64,000 nucleotides of DNA from Paramecium sonneborni. Taxonomy: Eukaryota; Ciliophora; Oligohymenophorea; Peniculida; Parameciidae. The stretch is taken from contig CAJJDN010000139.1 in the NCBI GenBank assembly GCA_905182985.1, positions 92,883 through 156,882 of the forward strand, in the 5' to 3' direction. Made by a program: the position numbers and the translations under genes. Positions 1 to 12,065 of this stretch are shown here, in pieces. The notes under the pieces are model-generated. The model ran no database searches, had not been told where the DNA came from, and saw only the letters and a program-made list of their open reading frames with translations. Each line of letters starts with the position of its first letter. The first letter of the stretch is position 1.

Positions 1-496
1 CTATTGGAACTTCTATTTGACGAGATTTTATAAATTAATCACTGGGTCCTTTCAAACATTTGGTTGCATAGATCAAACCTCTTTAAGTTAGTAAAAGATG
101 TTTTTTTAGAGTAGTTTCTGAAACTGATTCACCAAATATTAGATGTCGAAAAGGGTGATTTTTTACAGAAACTTCATATTGTTTTTGAGTTTTTAATTCA
201 GCATCAGAATGAGTTTATTTATTTGACAATACATTTTTAGCTGTGTTAGTAAATAGTTATTAAATTGTTGATGGCTTTGGTTTGAATTTTGATTGTTATG
301 GTTTTTAAGGAGACTTAGCTGAAGGAGTTATTGGAGTCCCACAATCAGAATCATCAGTTTAAAACTCTTATTTATGTTTTACAGAGTTTATTGAATGAGG
401 TGTTGTGCTTTCTCCATCATCAGAATAAAATTATGATTTCTTACTTGGCTTACTCAATGTCAATTTATGAGTATTATAATGTTATTTGGAATTCAT
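1..496 (-). CDS. FCP1/SCP-type phosphatase, N-terminal copy (duplicate from a contig overlap, runs off the window)
   Basis: The reading frame begins at an ATG complementary to 494-496 and runs off the left edge. It encodes the same Ser/Thr/Gln-rich N-terminus as the gene that starts at 1720, with no difference seen by eye across the 776-bp repeat. The catalytic HAD domain lies beyond the window. The segment ends against the single N at 777, so this is almost certainly the overlapping end of the left contig and not a second locus. Read the function from the 778-1720 entry. Confidence 0.75.
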
Positions 497-665
497 TTTT
501 TTAAGTCTATGATATGTAATAATATTTAATTAAATATGTCAAAATAAAATACAATTAAATTTGATTAGAAATCTAGATTTGATAACTCATCTAAAATAAT
601 TATATCCTCTTTTATCAGTATTTATTATTATCTAAAACAGATATAAAATTTTTATTAAAATCAAA

Positions 666-776
666 ATGTAATTTTAAGAATTAGAAAAAAAGTATGAAGA
701 ACTTGAAGGATAATGGAAATAAAGTTGTTTGAAAGTTCAATAATTAGAGAGTTTAAATTTATAATTAGCTTAATAA
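666..776 (+). CDS. 5' fragment of the coiled-coil gene (copy of 1890-2000)
   Basis: This holds the first 37 codons of the coiled-coil protein annotated in full at 1890-2432. It is cut by the N at 777 and belongs to the repeated contig end, so it should not be counted as a separate gene. Confidence 0.8.
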
Positions 777-777
777 N
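777..777. other. Scaffold join (single N)
   Basis: An isolated N interrupts coding sequence on both strands. It sits exactly at the end of repeat copy 1 and marks a contig junction. Confidence 0.9.
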
Positions 778-1720
778 GATATTCTGTCAAAAATTTTAGC
801 TCTTCATCTTTCTCATTAGAATTCCACTCCAAAATTGGTATTCCATTATCAATTTGTAAACCAAAAGAATGAGCTAAATTATCAACTATTATAGTTGAAC
901 TCAAATCTATATCTTTTAAAGTTCTTAAATCTTTAATAAAGAATCCATTTTTTGTTTCCATGCAATGATTTCTCGAAAATATTCCTATTATTTTATTTTA
1001 TTCTGGATCTAAGTAATCCACTATAACACTTGCATATGATGGTGATGAAGCTGTGAAAATGAATATTGAATAAATTTCAGCTAACTTATTTAAAAAATAA
1101 TTTGTATATGGTCTTACATTAAAACCTATTTAATTGATGTGAACTTAAGCTTACTCTTTAGAACTACAACAATGAATTAAGGTTTCATCTAAATCTAATA
1201 GTAATATTTTTTATTTAGTTTCTTCTATTGGAACTTCTATTTGACGAGATTTTATAAATTAATCACTGGGTCCTTTCAAACATTTGGTTGCATAGATCAA
1301 ACCTCTTTAAGTTAGTAAAAGATGTTTTTTTAGAGTAGTTTCTGAAACTGATTCACCAAATATTAGATGTCGAAAAGGGTGATTTTTTACAGAAACTTCA
1401 TATTGTTTTTGAGTTTTTAATTCAGCATCAGAATGAGTTTATTTATTTGACAATACATTTTTAGCTGTGTTAGTAAATAGTTATTAAATTGTTGATGGCT
1501 TTGGTTTGAATTTTGATTGTTATGGTTTTTAAGGAGACTTAGCTGAAGGAGTTATTGGAGTCCCACAATCAGAATCATCAGTTTAAAACTCTTATTTATG
1601 TTTTACAGAGTTTATTGAATGAGGTGTTGTGCTTTCTCCATCATCAGAATAAAATTATGATTTCTTACTTGGCTTACTCAATGTCAATTTATGAGTATTA
1701 TAATGTTATTTGGAATTCAT
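778..1720 (-). CDS. FCP1/SCP-like (NLI-interacting factor-like) phosphatase, 3' end missing
   Basis: Under the ciliate code the frame is open from the ATG at 1718-1720 to the N at 777, giving at least 314 residues without an intron. The first ~165 residues are Ser/Thr/Gln/Pro-rich and probably disordered. The HAD motif DLDETLIH then begins at about residue 172, followed by RPYTNYFL, a TASSPSYA segment and a late IIVDN motif. These mark the FCP1/CTD-small-phosphatase family, Mg-dependent phosphoserine phosphatases; the first two Asp of DLDET would be the catalytic pair. The C-terminus is lost at the scaffold join. It is transcribed divergently from the coiled-coil gene at 1890, with about 170 bp between the starts. 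The substrate cannot be inferred. Confidence 0.85.
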
Positions 1721-2000
1721 TTTTTTAAGTCTATGATATGTAATAATATTTAATTAAATATGTCAAAATAAAATACAATTAAATTTGATTAGAAATCTAG
1801 ATTTGATAACTCATCTAAAATAATTATATCCTCTTTTATCAGTATTTATTATTATCTAAAACAGATATAAAATTTTTATTAAAATCAAAATGTAATTTTA
1901 AGAATTAGAAAAAAAGTATGAAGAACTTGAAGGATAATGGAAATAAAGTTGTTTGAAAGTTCAATAATTAGAGAGTTTAAATTTATAATTAGCTTAATAA
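1225..2000. repeat. Direct repeat copy 2 at scaffold join (partner 1-776)
   Basis: This is the right-contig version of the 776-bp repeat. Unlike copy 1 it continues into intact genes on both sides, so it is the copy to trust. Confidence 0.93.
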
Positions 2001-2432
2001 TTAAATGAATCAATTAAGGAGATTACTTCTTTAAAATAAAGAGATTAACATCAATCTGAAGAGATTCAATAATTAAATGAAATGGTGACTGATTAGATAA
2101 AGTAAAAGAAATAAAATGAAAAAAAATATGATGAATTGGAAAAGAAATATGCAAAACTTAAAGAGGAATATAAGAAATTAGCATAAAAATTAGAAAATAG
2201 AGATATATAAATATAATAATAAGAAAAAGAATACAAATAAATAACAGAAACTGCTTAAAGAGATACTTAAGCTTTAATCAGTACCTATGAGTAAAAAATT
2301 ACAATTTTGGAATAAACTCAAATTCCCAAATAATAGTAATCTAAAAAATCAATTATTGATTATTTAAAGTTATTCTTGATCTCATAAGTTGCACATCCAA
2401 TTTTCTATATTATGTATAGCAAAAAATAATGA
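1890..2432 (+). CDS. Coiled-coil protein with hydrophobic C-terminal tail
   Basis: The frame ATG-TGA gives 180 residues without introns, about a quarter of them Gln from TAA/TAG. Residues 1-145 are a continuous Glu/Lys/Gln/Leu heptad-like coiled coil. The last ~25 residues (about YLKLFLISQVAHPIFYIMY) are hydrophobic and followed by a short basic end, so this could be a tail-anchored membrane protein. I do not recognise a family. It is divergent from the phosphatase gene and convergent with the gene at 2590-3892. The start is the first ATG after a short AT-rich intergenic stretch. Confidence 0.75.
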
Positions 2433-2589
2433 AATCAAAAATTATGATATTTATTTCCTATAAATTTTAAGTATTTTTCTAATCCAATAAATTGATCTTG
2501 ATACTTTAAAAGATTATAATAACTCAAAAAAATGAAAAACTAAATAAGTATAAACATCTCTGATTAAAAAAAAAAATTATTTAAATTAA

Positions 2590-3892
2590 TCAAACACCAC
2601 TCTATTCATTTTAAGAATGGTTATTCTCTTGATGAATTTCAGTCATTTCAAAAACAATAGAATCATTGACTTTTGAATGTGGGGCTTCTTCAGTTAGATT
2701 AAAGAGATCAGAAGCTTTTTTGACTCCAATTTATTTTCCAAAATCTTCCCATTACTTATTTTCTCTATAAAAAGTATTTTGATTATATACTAAAAAATAA
2801 GCAGCAAAAAGAGAGAATCTAAATATTAATAATTATAATACAATACTCCCCAAAAAGCACCAACAATTGAAATCATATCAAATGATGTTTAATAAGTTAA
2901 AATAGAAATTTATTGAGTCTAAAAATTAATCTAATTTTGATACCAATTCTGTTCTAAATCCTATTTAATATGCATTGTAAGAATTATAAACACTTACATT
3001 AGTAATCCAACTATTTACTTTTTCTGTACTTAAGAAGATTCTAACATCATCTTACCACCTTCTTAAAAAATCAGGCTTTATTGTATATTTCTCTAATTAG
3101 AAGAATATTTCAGTCCTAGGGTATAACCCAGGCATTAGAAAGTATTAATAAGTAGAATATGGTACACTTTCTATTGAATTTCCAGTTGTAAGATCGAAAT
3201 TTGGTGAATTATCCCGAATGTATAATAAAATTCTTCCACTTGATAAATTAGATATAGATTCTATACCCAGCAGCTATCTATGCAATTTCTTGTTAATTTA
3301 AACAAGTTTAATTGCCTCCTTGAGTACAATAATTCACTTAAATTCTTGGGTATGTAAATATTTGAGTTTGATATAGAGCTCCTGACATATTTGCAGACTC
3401 ACTGAGGTATATTAAATGATTATTACCTAGGGCATAAGATTGTATAGTTGGATGCAGGAATCCAATCAGGATTGCAAGATTTTAACGGTATTTATGTTCT
3501 TACATCTTTTTTTGAGACATCTTGAAATTTAGTGACTTAAAACATTTCAAAATAGAAGATTGAAGGATCATTTATAGTTTTTGAAAATCTAAAATATGAT
3601 TCAATATAAATTTTTACGGATCTCCAAAAAAGTATCCAAAAGCTATATCTGGTAATGTTACATTTAAGGCCTCTAATATTTCCTCGTATTAATTTACTGT
3701 TGGACTATTATTTGTAATAAATGCTAAAAGTCATAGCTAATACATACCAACTAATGTATAAATAAAATATGCTAAAAAACAACCTATCATAAGAAGACTT
3801 CCATATAAACTTCTTCTAGAAGATATCATTTCTGTCTTTGGAACAGGCATGAATTAGAAAAGATCAAAAGAAGCTATGAGTCTTCTTTTCAT
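2590..3892 (-). CDS. Two-TM membrane protein, unknown ciliate family
   Basis: The model has 400 residues after removing four introns: 3724-3747 (24 nt), 3239-3266 (28), 2919-2943 (25) and 2819-2841 (23). The spliced length is divisible by three and the frame is open. One TM helix lies near the N-terminus (LYGSLLMIGCFLAYFIYTLV) and a second near the C-terminus (SIVGAFWGVLFSLFAAYFLV). They flank a loop of about 280 residues, probably extracytoplasmic, and the protein ends in an acidic cytosolic tail. Start: ATG at 3890-3892, followed by a basic MKRR segment. A 25-nt GT...AG segment at 3402-3426 is in frame without a stop and was kept as coding. No function is assigned. Confidence 0.75.
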
Positions 3893-4142
3893 TGTCACTG
3901 CTCCCTTTGTTTCTTCTTCTTCTTTTTCTTTTTTCTTTTTTTATTCTTCTACATTATTGTCAACTTACATAAATAAAAAATATTATTTGACTTATTGTTG
4001 TTATCATTTAAATTTACTTTTTTTAATTTCAGTATCTAAATACGAATTATCAGTATGCATTAAGAAAGTAATAATATCTGATATTGATTTATATAACTAT
4101 ATAGATTATTTTATACAAAATTTCAAAATTGATATAATTTAT

Positions 4143-5015
4143 TCAGATCTGCCTTCTTTTAAGAAGTAAGTTTATAAGTTATAATTTCAGCTTATAGATC
4201 TCTTTCTCTATAACATAATGTCTTTTTAGTTTTTCTAAATCTTCATTTTCATAATCTCTTAATATTTCTAAAATCTGTTGAATACTTTCACATTTATCAA
4301 ACTGTTGCAGTTTTAATTTTAGTATTTCATAAAAAGTCGACTTTATATCCTAATTCCTAACTAAAGATATAGGATTGATATGAATTGATTCATCTTGATA
4401 TTATATAATGTCAACTATTTTATTGTTATAATTTACTGCTACTTGAAAATGATAAGTCAAGTTCCAACACTTTTTCTATAAATATACACAGTTCACTTAT
4501 ATTAATTGTAAAATTGTGATGAATAAATTTTTTTGTCTAAATACTTAATTTAATTTTACAATTATCATTAGTTTGTATGTGTCATCAGGCTAATTGTCAA
4601 TTTGAATTTCATTTATTGACATCACTAATCCATTATAAGAATGTTTAATCTTTTAAATAGCTTATTTTAATTCTTTCACTAAAATATCTATTAGAATAAA
4701 TACTATTAGTAAATACAAGTGTTTATCTACAGTACTCAGCATTATCTAAATCAGAAAAAATTAACTCATTTTAAGTATCTAAGAGAGGTTCTTCAATCAT
4801 TTTTTCATTAAGTTTAGTGAAAGAACCATTTTCAGTTGAAAATTGAGAATTGCCGGATAATGGAGATTATAAGGTATGAATCTATTATTAATAGAATATC
4901 AATTTACTAGTTAGAAACTTTCAAGTTCTTAGTTGTTTATTTAGCTATTTAAAATCAAACATTGTTTTTATTCAGATTTTTGTTATTTTAAGACTGAAAA
5001 GCATTGCATAGACAT
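4143..5015 (-). CDS. Hypothetical protein with charged helical C-terminus
   Basis: The model has 272 residues with introns at 4882-4907 (26 nt) and 4703-4730 (28 nt). Removing each restores the frame past an in-frame TGA. The first ~75 residues are Gln/Ser-rich. The rest is a mixed globular-looking region, ending in a Lys/Leu/Glu helix finishing LLKRRQI. No motif was recognised. It runs in the same direction as the gene at 2590-3892 and is followed leftward by an AT-rich gap of about 250 bp. The start is the first ATG; a second Met follows at codon 3. Confidence 0.65.
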
Positions 5016-5471
5016 TTTATTCTTAATTTCAAACTTTTTTTTATATATATTAACACACTTGGATTTGTATTCTATTTATTTGCAGGCTTAACTAAAAACC
5101 GGGAAAACATATCAATTTCACCAAATTTCTTTTTTGCACAAAAATAGATTAGGCTACAAATTTATTAAATGATAATTCTTATATTTTAAGTAGTAAAATT
5201 ATCATATAATTTTATAAAACTATGTCTATTATATTTAAAATAGAATAATAATGAGAATGATAGTTATTTGAAAGTAAAGTAGAGGAATCAAGGTATGGAG
5301 TTGTTAATAATTATAATAAATTTGATAAAAATTTATAATAATTTTTGATAGATCTATTGTGAGTAAGTTAAAAATTGGTATAATAGGTATAATAGAGTAA
5401 AAATAGTAAAATAGTAAGTATGAGAAATGTTGTAAAAAAAAAGAAAAAAAGAATAATTTATAATAAAATTA
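5016..5471. other. AT-rich intergenic region
   Basis: About 455 bp separate the divergent genes at 5015 and 5472. I see only AT-rich sequence with poly-A and poly-T runs; it probably holds both promoters. No conserved element was recognised. Confidence 0.6.
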
Positions 5472-5633
5472 ATGTATTTAAAATATTGGATTCTTTACCC
5501 AGCAATAGCAGGATGCTTCATAGGGATAGGACATTTTGTTGCATATTATCTATCGAGAGTGTTAATGAATCAAGTCTGGTTTAGGAATACGATGAAATAC
5601 CTAATGATTGATGATGAGTATAAAATTTAATGA
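5472..5633 (+). CDS. Small one-TM protein, 53 aa
   Basis: ATG at 5472, TGA at 5631-5633, no intron. The N-terminal half is one hydrophobic helix (about WILYPAIAGCFIGIGHFVAYY), followed by a short basic then acidic end. The size and single N-terminal TM recall small accessory subunits of mitochondrial inner-membrane complexes, but I cannot identify it. Its stop codon overlaps the start of the next gene (TAATGA), which is very tight for a eukaryote. It could be a real small protein, the upstream cistron of a shared transcript, or an upstream ORF. Confidence 0.55.
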
Positions 5634-6214
5634 ATCAATGTTGTGATATCGTTTATCAAAATTGCAATAATTTGGATGTCATTCAAGGAAGTTATGAAGG
5701 GGGTTAGACATTGTGGGAATGTACGTTTGATCTCTTATAATACCCTAAATAACTAAATGGCCTTGACGTAATAGATATGGGATGTGGTTTGGGATTATTG
5801 GGAATTCAAGCTCTAAAACAAGGAGCTAAAAGTGTTTGCTTCTAGGACTATAATGAAGATACATTTGAGAAAGCAATATTACCATAATTGAAATTGAACA
5901 ATCTTGAAAAGAATTAGAATTACATATTTGTAAATGGAGATTGGGAATCACTTAATCTATCAAAAGTTGATATTATTTTGGCTTCTGAAATTATATATAG
6001 AGAAGAATATTATCCTAAAGTTGAAGACTTTATTGCTAAACATTTGAGACCAGATGGATAATGTATTATGATAAATAAATTTTATTATTTTGGAGTAGGA
6101 GGATCTGTTGCAGGTTTTAAAAATCATCTTACAAAATTAAAAGTTGTTTAAGAAGACATAATAAACACAAAAAAAGGAGTTAAGAAAATGATTATGAAAT
6201 TATAGTTAAAATGA
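5630..6214 (+). CDS. METTL18: METTL18/HPM1-like protein-histidine N-methyltransferase
   Basis: This is an intronless 194-residue frame. It has the family's YEGGQTLWEC lead-in, then SAM-binding motif I as DMGCGLGLLGIQAL, a QDYNE acidic motif (post II), an ILASEIIY motif and a C-terminal YYFGVGGSVAGF loop. These match METTL18/Hpm1, which methylates a histidine of ribosomal protein uL3. The family's variable N-terminal extension is short here. The only usable ATG (5630-5632) overlaps the TGA of the preceding ORF; no other ATG precedes the conserved YEGG block. Confidence 0.9.
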
Positions 6215-6384
6215 ATGATAAGCATTTTTAGTATTTATGTATATTTAATATATATTTATATATATGTCCATGTATAAATGAATAATAAATTGATAGTAAA
6301 TAGAGATTTGATTAAAAAAGGTAATGGAAATATATGAATGGTGAAATTTAAATAAATTTTAAATATAAAAAATTGTGATTTATA

Positions 6385-7220
6385 ATGCCACAACACGATT
6401 ATATAGAACTTCATCAAAAAAGGTTTGGTAAAAGACTTGATACAGAAGAAAGAGCAAGGAAAAAGGCAGCTAGACAACCTCATGAATTGGCAGAGAAAGC
6501 ATAAAATCTTAAGGGTCTTAAAGTAAAATAAAATGAAAATATTTAATAGGCCAAAATGTTTAACAAGGAAAGATTTAAAGAGAAAGCTCTAATGAAAAAA
6601 TAAATGTTAGCTCATGAAGAGAAAGATATAGAAGTTAATGTAGAAGATGTAAAAGATGGAGCTGTTCCTACATATTTATTAGATAGAGAATAATAACAAT
6701 AATCTAAGGTGTTAACAAATATGTTAAAATAAAAAAGGTAGAGTTTATAATTATTAAATAATTTAGATAAGAGAAAGCAGGTAAATGGGATGTTCCTATT
6801 GCTAAAGTGAAATAGATGTCAGAAGGAGAAATGTTTTAAGTAATAGAGAGTGGAAAGAGAAAACAAAAGAGTTGGAAAAGAAGAATTAATAAAGTATGTT
6901 TTGTACCAGAAACATTTACACGTAAACCTCCAAAATTTGAAAGGTATATTAGACCTACAGGATTACGTTTTAAAAAAGCCAATGTTACTCATCCTGAATT
7001 GAAAACAACATTTAGTTTACCTTTATTAGGAGTTAAGAAGAATCCTTAATCAGCTTTATATACAACACTTGGTGTTATTACAAAAGGTACTGTTGTAGAA
7101 GTGAATGTAAGTGAATTAGGTTTAGTAACTCAAACTGGTAAAGTTATTTGGAGTAAATATGCTTAAGTAACAAATAATCCTGAATTAGATGGATGTATTA
7201 ATGCTACATTGCTTGTTTGA
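6385..7220 (+). CDS. NSA2: NSA2 ribosome biogenesis factor (TINP1)
   Basis: The model has 268 residues with one 29-nt intron at 6738-6766. The N-terminus [19 protein letters not shown] and the C-terminal half ([54 protein letters not shown]) are diagnostic of NSA2. This is an eS8-fold GTPase-independent factor of 60S pre-ribosomes in the nucleolus. The length agrees with the ~260 residues usual in eukaryotes. The intron splits an Arg codon in the conserved QKRxEKAGKW segment. It follows METTL18 by 170 bp in the same direction. Confidence 0.96.
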
Positions 7221-7368
7221 TTTTGTTAAAAGTTCATAATATTATCTATGTATAATAAATACCTAATTAAATTATAAAGTACAGATTCTTTCTTTTTTAA
7301 TATATATTTATTTTGAAATCATATTGAGTAAATGAACATTTAAATTATAAATAAAAATATTTATTTAG

Positions 7369-8916
7369 ATGAGTAAGAATAAACCAAAACCAGCTGATGC
7401 TAAACCATAGTTATCAAGTATAATACACTTTTTTATTATATATAGAAGCAGAATAGGAAGCATAAAATAAGGCTAAATAGGTTAACGATGTTGAAAATGA
7501 AGCATACAAGGTATTATAATTTTGAAACTTCTCTAGAAATAAATGAGAGAAGAAATTAGATTACTTAAAACAGATATAGATGCTGAAGAGAAATTACTTT
7601 CTTAATATTAATAAGAAAGAGAAAAGATCAATTACAACTGGATCATTGCTAAAAAAGAATTGGATGATAAAAAAAGTGATTTTATTAATAAGGAAAGAGA
7701 AATATAAGATTTAAAAGAAAATCACTTTATGCAATTGAATCTTTATAAATAAAAGTAATTTTGTTATATATTTTAGAATTAAACATTTATTATTTTAAAA
7801 TTAAGATTAGCAAAGTGATTTAAGAAAAGATGTAGAAGTTACACTAAAATAATTAGAAGATGATCATAGAATGAAAGATAGAGAATTAAAGACTGATATT
7901 AGATCTTTAAAAGTTTAATAAAAAGAAGCTGATTTAGCTTAAAATGACTATATGTTTGCACTTAAAACAGAATATGATCGTTAAGCTACTTAATTAAGAT
8001 AGAATTTTGAAAGATAAGCAAATGATTTAAAAGAAAAATATCATTTAAAAATGGAAAAATTAAGAAGAGAAATGGAGGAAGCAAGAAATAATTAAATTAA
8101 AATTCTTTAAGAAAAAAAAGATTTAAGAATATAATAATTAACTAAAGAACACTCAAAAAAATACACAGAAATTAAAAATTACTATTCTGATATTACTGCT
8201 ACTAATTTAGATATGATTAAAAGTTTAAAAAATGAAATTACAGATCATTAAAAAAAAGAAGAAAAAGACAAAAAATTATTGTAATCAATTGAAAATGAAT
8301 CTAAAAATTTAAATGAACCACTTAAAGCAATTAAAGAAGAGATTAAATTTTTAATTAAAGAAAAAGAAGAGTAAGCTTAAGTTGTATAATAAAAAGAATA
8401 ACTTAAACTTAAAATAGATGAACTTGAAAAGAAGTTTAGAAATTTAGAATATGAATATGAAGTTAAATTATAACATTTTCAATATATGGAAAGAGAAAAG
8501 AAATCATTAGAAGATAAATTTAACTAAACCATTCAATCAATTTAATAAAAAACTGGTTTACAAGTAAATTTTATATTTTATATAAATTAGAATCTAATTT
8601 TGGAAAAGAAAACAGCCGCTATCTAAGAAGAACTTGAAATAAAAGAATTACAATTGAATCAAGTTTTATAAGGAGCAAATATTGATCAAAATACAATTAG
8701 TAATCATTATATATAATTTTAGATATAATTACAAGATAGTATTAAGAAATTGATGTTTAAAAGTCAGCACATATAGCTGAATTACAATAATAACTAACTC
8801 AAATAAGAAAAGCTCATTCTCATATGGTTAAGGCTTATGATGGTAAATTAGCTGAATTTGTAATTCCTGTTGAAGAACTTGGATTCGATCCATTAGTACC
8901 AACTTTTACAGAATGA
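7369..8916 (+). CDS. DRC4: Dynein regulatory complex subunit 4 (GAS8/trypanin)
   Basis: Five introns were removed: 7418-7445, 7511-7536, 7755-7776, 8564-8590 and 8700-8722 (22-28 nt each). The product is almost entirely coiled coil, with family signatures in the expected order: a YYSDITATNLDMIKSLKNE block, an NLNEPLKAIKEEI block, a QSIQQKTGL block and a C-terminal PVEELGFDPL. It is a scaffold subunit of the nexin-dynein regulatory complex that links outer doublet microtubules and regulates ciliary beating. The ~470-residue size agrees with the family. It sits 150 bp after NSA2 in the same direction. Confidence 0.94.
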
Positions 8917-8979
8917 GTTGCATATATTATATTCAGTTAATTTATATAATGTTGAAAAAAATATAAAATTCAATAAATT

Positions 8980-11900
8980 ATGTTAAAGAATAGACCTATT
9001 CTATGTGCTGAGGAGCCTATTGAAGAAGATTAATATTTTATGTAGGCGTTTTAGGTTGAATAAGAAGTTCCTAATGTTAGTGTAAGTATTAGTGAAGCAA
9101 GTGATAGTTAAAATGATTCGAAAAAACCCTTTGAAATTCCCTAAGTCTTAGTTGAACATCATGCTAAAGAAAAATAAAAAGATGAAGAGTAATTTACTAA
9201 ATCAGAAGCAAAAAAGGCTTTTTCTAAATTAGTTTAACTCTTTCATATAAGATAATTTATACATTAGATTCTTTCCAAGAGAAGATTGATATCAAAAATA
9301 ACGAAATACCATTTATAAGTGATTAATGATAAAGCATCTTCACTTGATGATGTTGATTTTAGAAAATATGCAATTACAATTAAACCATTTATTTCAAGTT
9401 TAAAAGAAACTACATAAGCTCACTTAAGGAATCCACAGTAAAAATGATTATAATATTAATTTTAGAACAAATTAATTGTTATTGTAACAAGCGAAAATAT
9501 TTATAGGAATTTAAGTGGAGAGATTTTATAAGCTCATCTAGAAAATTCCATTAATTAAACCAGATTCAAAAATGAAAGTAGTTTGGGATAGTGTTTTATT
9601 TGTTTGCAGATTTTATTTACTATTTACAATTCCAATAGATTTAGCTTGGCCATCAATATAATTGTTATTTTATACACTAGAAGTACCAACTGTGTTATGT
9701 ATAACACTTTTGATACTTGATTTTTTTGTAAGCATTTTTTAATCTTACTATCATCAAGGATAATTGGTAACAGATAGATTGAGTATTTTAAAGCATTAGA
9801 TAGGTAAAGCATATGGCTTTGAAATAATTGCTAATATTTTACTTATCGTATTTTATAATATCGCTAATCAGTATGATTACGGCTTTAATGTTTTTGAAAA
9901 TCCTTATTATATCTTTCTATTTCTATAATTTGTACAATATAACAATATTGCTTAACTTAGGTAATAATTAGAAGATGCTTTGAATTTATCAAGGGAAGCA
10001 TCTTCAATAATGGAGCTTTCTAAATTATTTGTTTTATTATTTTTTGTTATACATGTTTTTGCATGTTTGTGGTTTTGGGTGGGACTTTATAGTGAGACAT
10101 ATCTTGGTAATAGTTGGCTTGAGGCTAAATAGATTTTAGATAGATCTTTTGCTGATCAATATTTGTACTCATTTTATTATTCAACTGTAACAATGTTCAC
10201 TGTAGGTTATGGTGATATAACACCTTAGACAAATCCAGAAATGATTGTATCAATCATATTTATGTCTGTTTGTAGTGTTTAATTATCTTACAGTGTAAGC
10301 ACTGTGAGTTCTATTATTGAATAGATTAGTGGTTTTAAAGAGGAGAAGAAAAGAAAGTTTAATATTATTAATAATTATATGGAATCAAAAGCTATTAGTT
10401 ATGAGTTACAATTTCAGATAAGGGAATATCTAAATTATTATTGGACAATGAAAAGGAATGATGAATCGAATTAGGAAAAAGAAATCATTGATGAATTATC
10501 AAGTAGATTAAAATAGAAATTAATTTTTGAAGCTAATTCTCGAATTCTTTATAATAGTCCTTTTTTTAAAGAGAACTTTTCATTAAATTTTAAAAAAGAA
10601 CTTGTAAGTAAAATTACTTCAACTACAATTGCTCCAGAGAATGTTCTTGATTATACAAAACAATTATAGGATGAAAATAATTTGTCAATATTTTTTATAG
10701 AATAAGGATAAATTGAGGTGTTTATTGAAAATGAATAATTAAGTGAATTATCAAGAGTTAGTAAATTAAAGGAAGGTGAAAGCTTTGGATTTGTAAGTTT
10801 TATAACTGGTACTCCTAGTATAGAAAAATATAAAACTATAGGTTTTACTAAATTATTAATAATAAAAAGGAAAGACTTTTTGGAAGTAATAAAAGATTAT
10901 CCTGATGATTATGAAGTATTTTATTCTTTTTTTGAAGAATTAACATTCAATTCTGAAACAGAATTATTAACTTTGGAATGTTTTTCTTGTAAATCAAAAA
11001 CTCATAAAGCAATTTCATGTCCTCTCCTTCATTTTAAACCAGATCGAGAGAAGATTATTAAAACAGCTTAATTTAGTATAGAATAAGAGAGAAATACAGA
11101 AAAAAAAAGAAAAGAAAAATGTTATATTAAGGCTATTTTGGGTTAAAGTATATTAAATGATGTAGCTAAATAAGTATAATAAGATAATCAATAATTAACA
11201 TACATATATGAAGAGTAGGATGAAGAAAAATAAGTCACTCCTTAAATTCAATTAAATGAAAACTCAGAAAAATCATCTGAGATAAGATTTACTTCCGAAG
11301 AATAGAAAATTCGTATTTTTGATTTTAAGGAAGATACATTAAAACCACCAAGTTAGTAGAAAAAATAATTGTTAAGAAAAAAGTAAACTTTATCAGACAT
11401 AGGAGAAATTATGTAATTTAGTAAAAAGTCAAAAGAAACTAAGGAGAAGTTTAAAAATATAGTTAAGAAGGTTAATCTTATAAATGAATTTATTGAAAAG
11501 TAGGTGGAAGATTCTTAGCAGAGAAGTCTATCTTAACATAAAGAATATCTCAATATTATTTAATATAGAAAAAGTAAGATTTAACACATCAAACATATTT
11601 ATTCGGATAAGACTAACAATGAATTAGAATTTTTTGAACTCAAACTTAAAATGCTCTTATAAACAGAATTTGATATAATTTTAGATTCATAGAAATCTTA
11701 TAAATATTTTAGACCAAAAGATAATCTTTTTTAAGTTTTAAGCAGGACAAAAATATCAATGCTATCAAGTACAAATGATAAGCAAATCTTAATATAATAA
11801 AAAACTTAGTAATTTATAAAGTATTTATTTTATCCATATTTATACATTTAAAAATATGTATGTAAATAAAAGCATCCAGATTATGTTGGAGAGACAAAGA

Positions 11901-11980
11901 AAAAATAATTAATGAGAAGAAACAATAGAATATCTCTTGCATTTATAATGCAATAACATTCATCTATTAAAAAACCTTGA
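8980..11980 (+). CDS. 6-TM K+ channel A of a tandem triplet, with CNBD-like domain and CCHC zinc knuckle
   Basis: 990 residues, one 28-nt intron at 9438-9465. Order: a cytosolic N-terminus of about 185 residues; S1-S4; S5; pore with filter TMFTVGYGD at about residue 400; S6; a C-linker; and a cyclic-nucleotide-binding-like fold at roughly 510-640. Then comes CFSCKSKTHKAISC, a C-x2-C-x4-H-x4-C zinc knuckle at about 658, followed by PLLHFKPDRE, and a Gln/Lys-rich tail of ~300 residues. It belongs to the EAG/CNG-like K+ channels that are expanded in Paramecium. S4 carries very few Arg/Lys, and the CNBD lacks the usual GE...R-[ST]-A phosphate cassette, so voltage sensing and cNMP binding are both doubtful. 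It is the first of three head-to-tail paralogues, 63 bp after DRC4. Confidence 0.9.
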
Positions 11981-12065
11981 ACAATATTATTCATATTAAA
12001 GTATTTATATTATCGTACTTCTTATAATCTTGACTAAAGTTTATCTGATTTTATTTATAATAAAT

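Larger units (their letters stand above)
1..776. repeat. Direct repeat copy 1 at scaffold join (partner 1225-2000)
   Basis: Bases 1-776 match 1225-2000 at a constant offset of 1224, then stop at the N at 777. The right contig also carries 447 bp (778-1224) upstream of its copy. If this is an unmerged contig overlap, those 447 bp should also occur just left of this window. A biological tandem duplication would not be expected to end exactly at an N. Confidence 0.93.

Noticed and set aside
3402..3426. 25-nt GT...AG segment in the two-TM protein gene
   Set aside because: It is in frame without a stop, and removing it breaks the downstream frame, so it was kept as coding.
3876..4169. Plus-strand 97-codon Ser/Phe-rich ORF
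   Set aside because: It is the antisense of a poly-Lys/Arg leader and of the 3' end of the 4143-5015 gene; low-complexity T/C run, not a gene.
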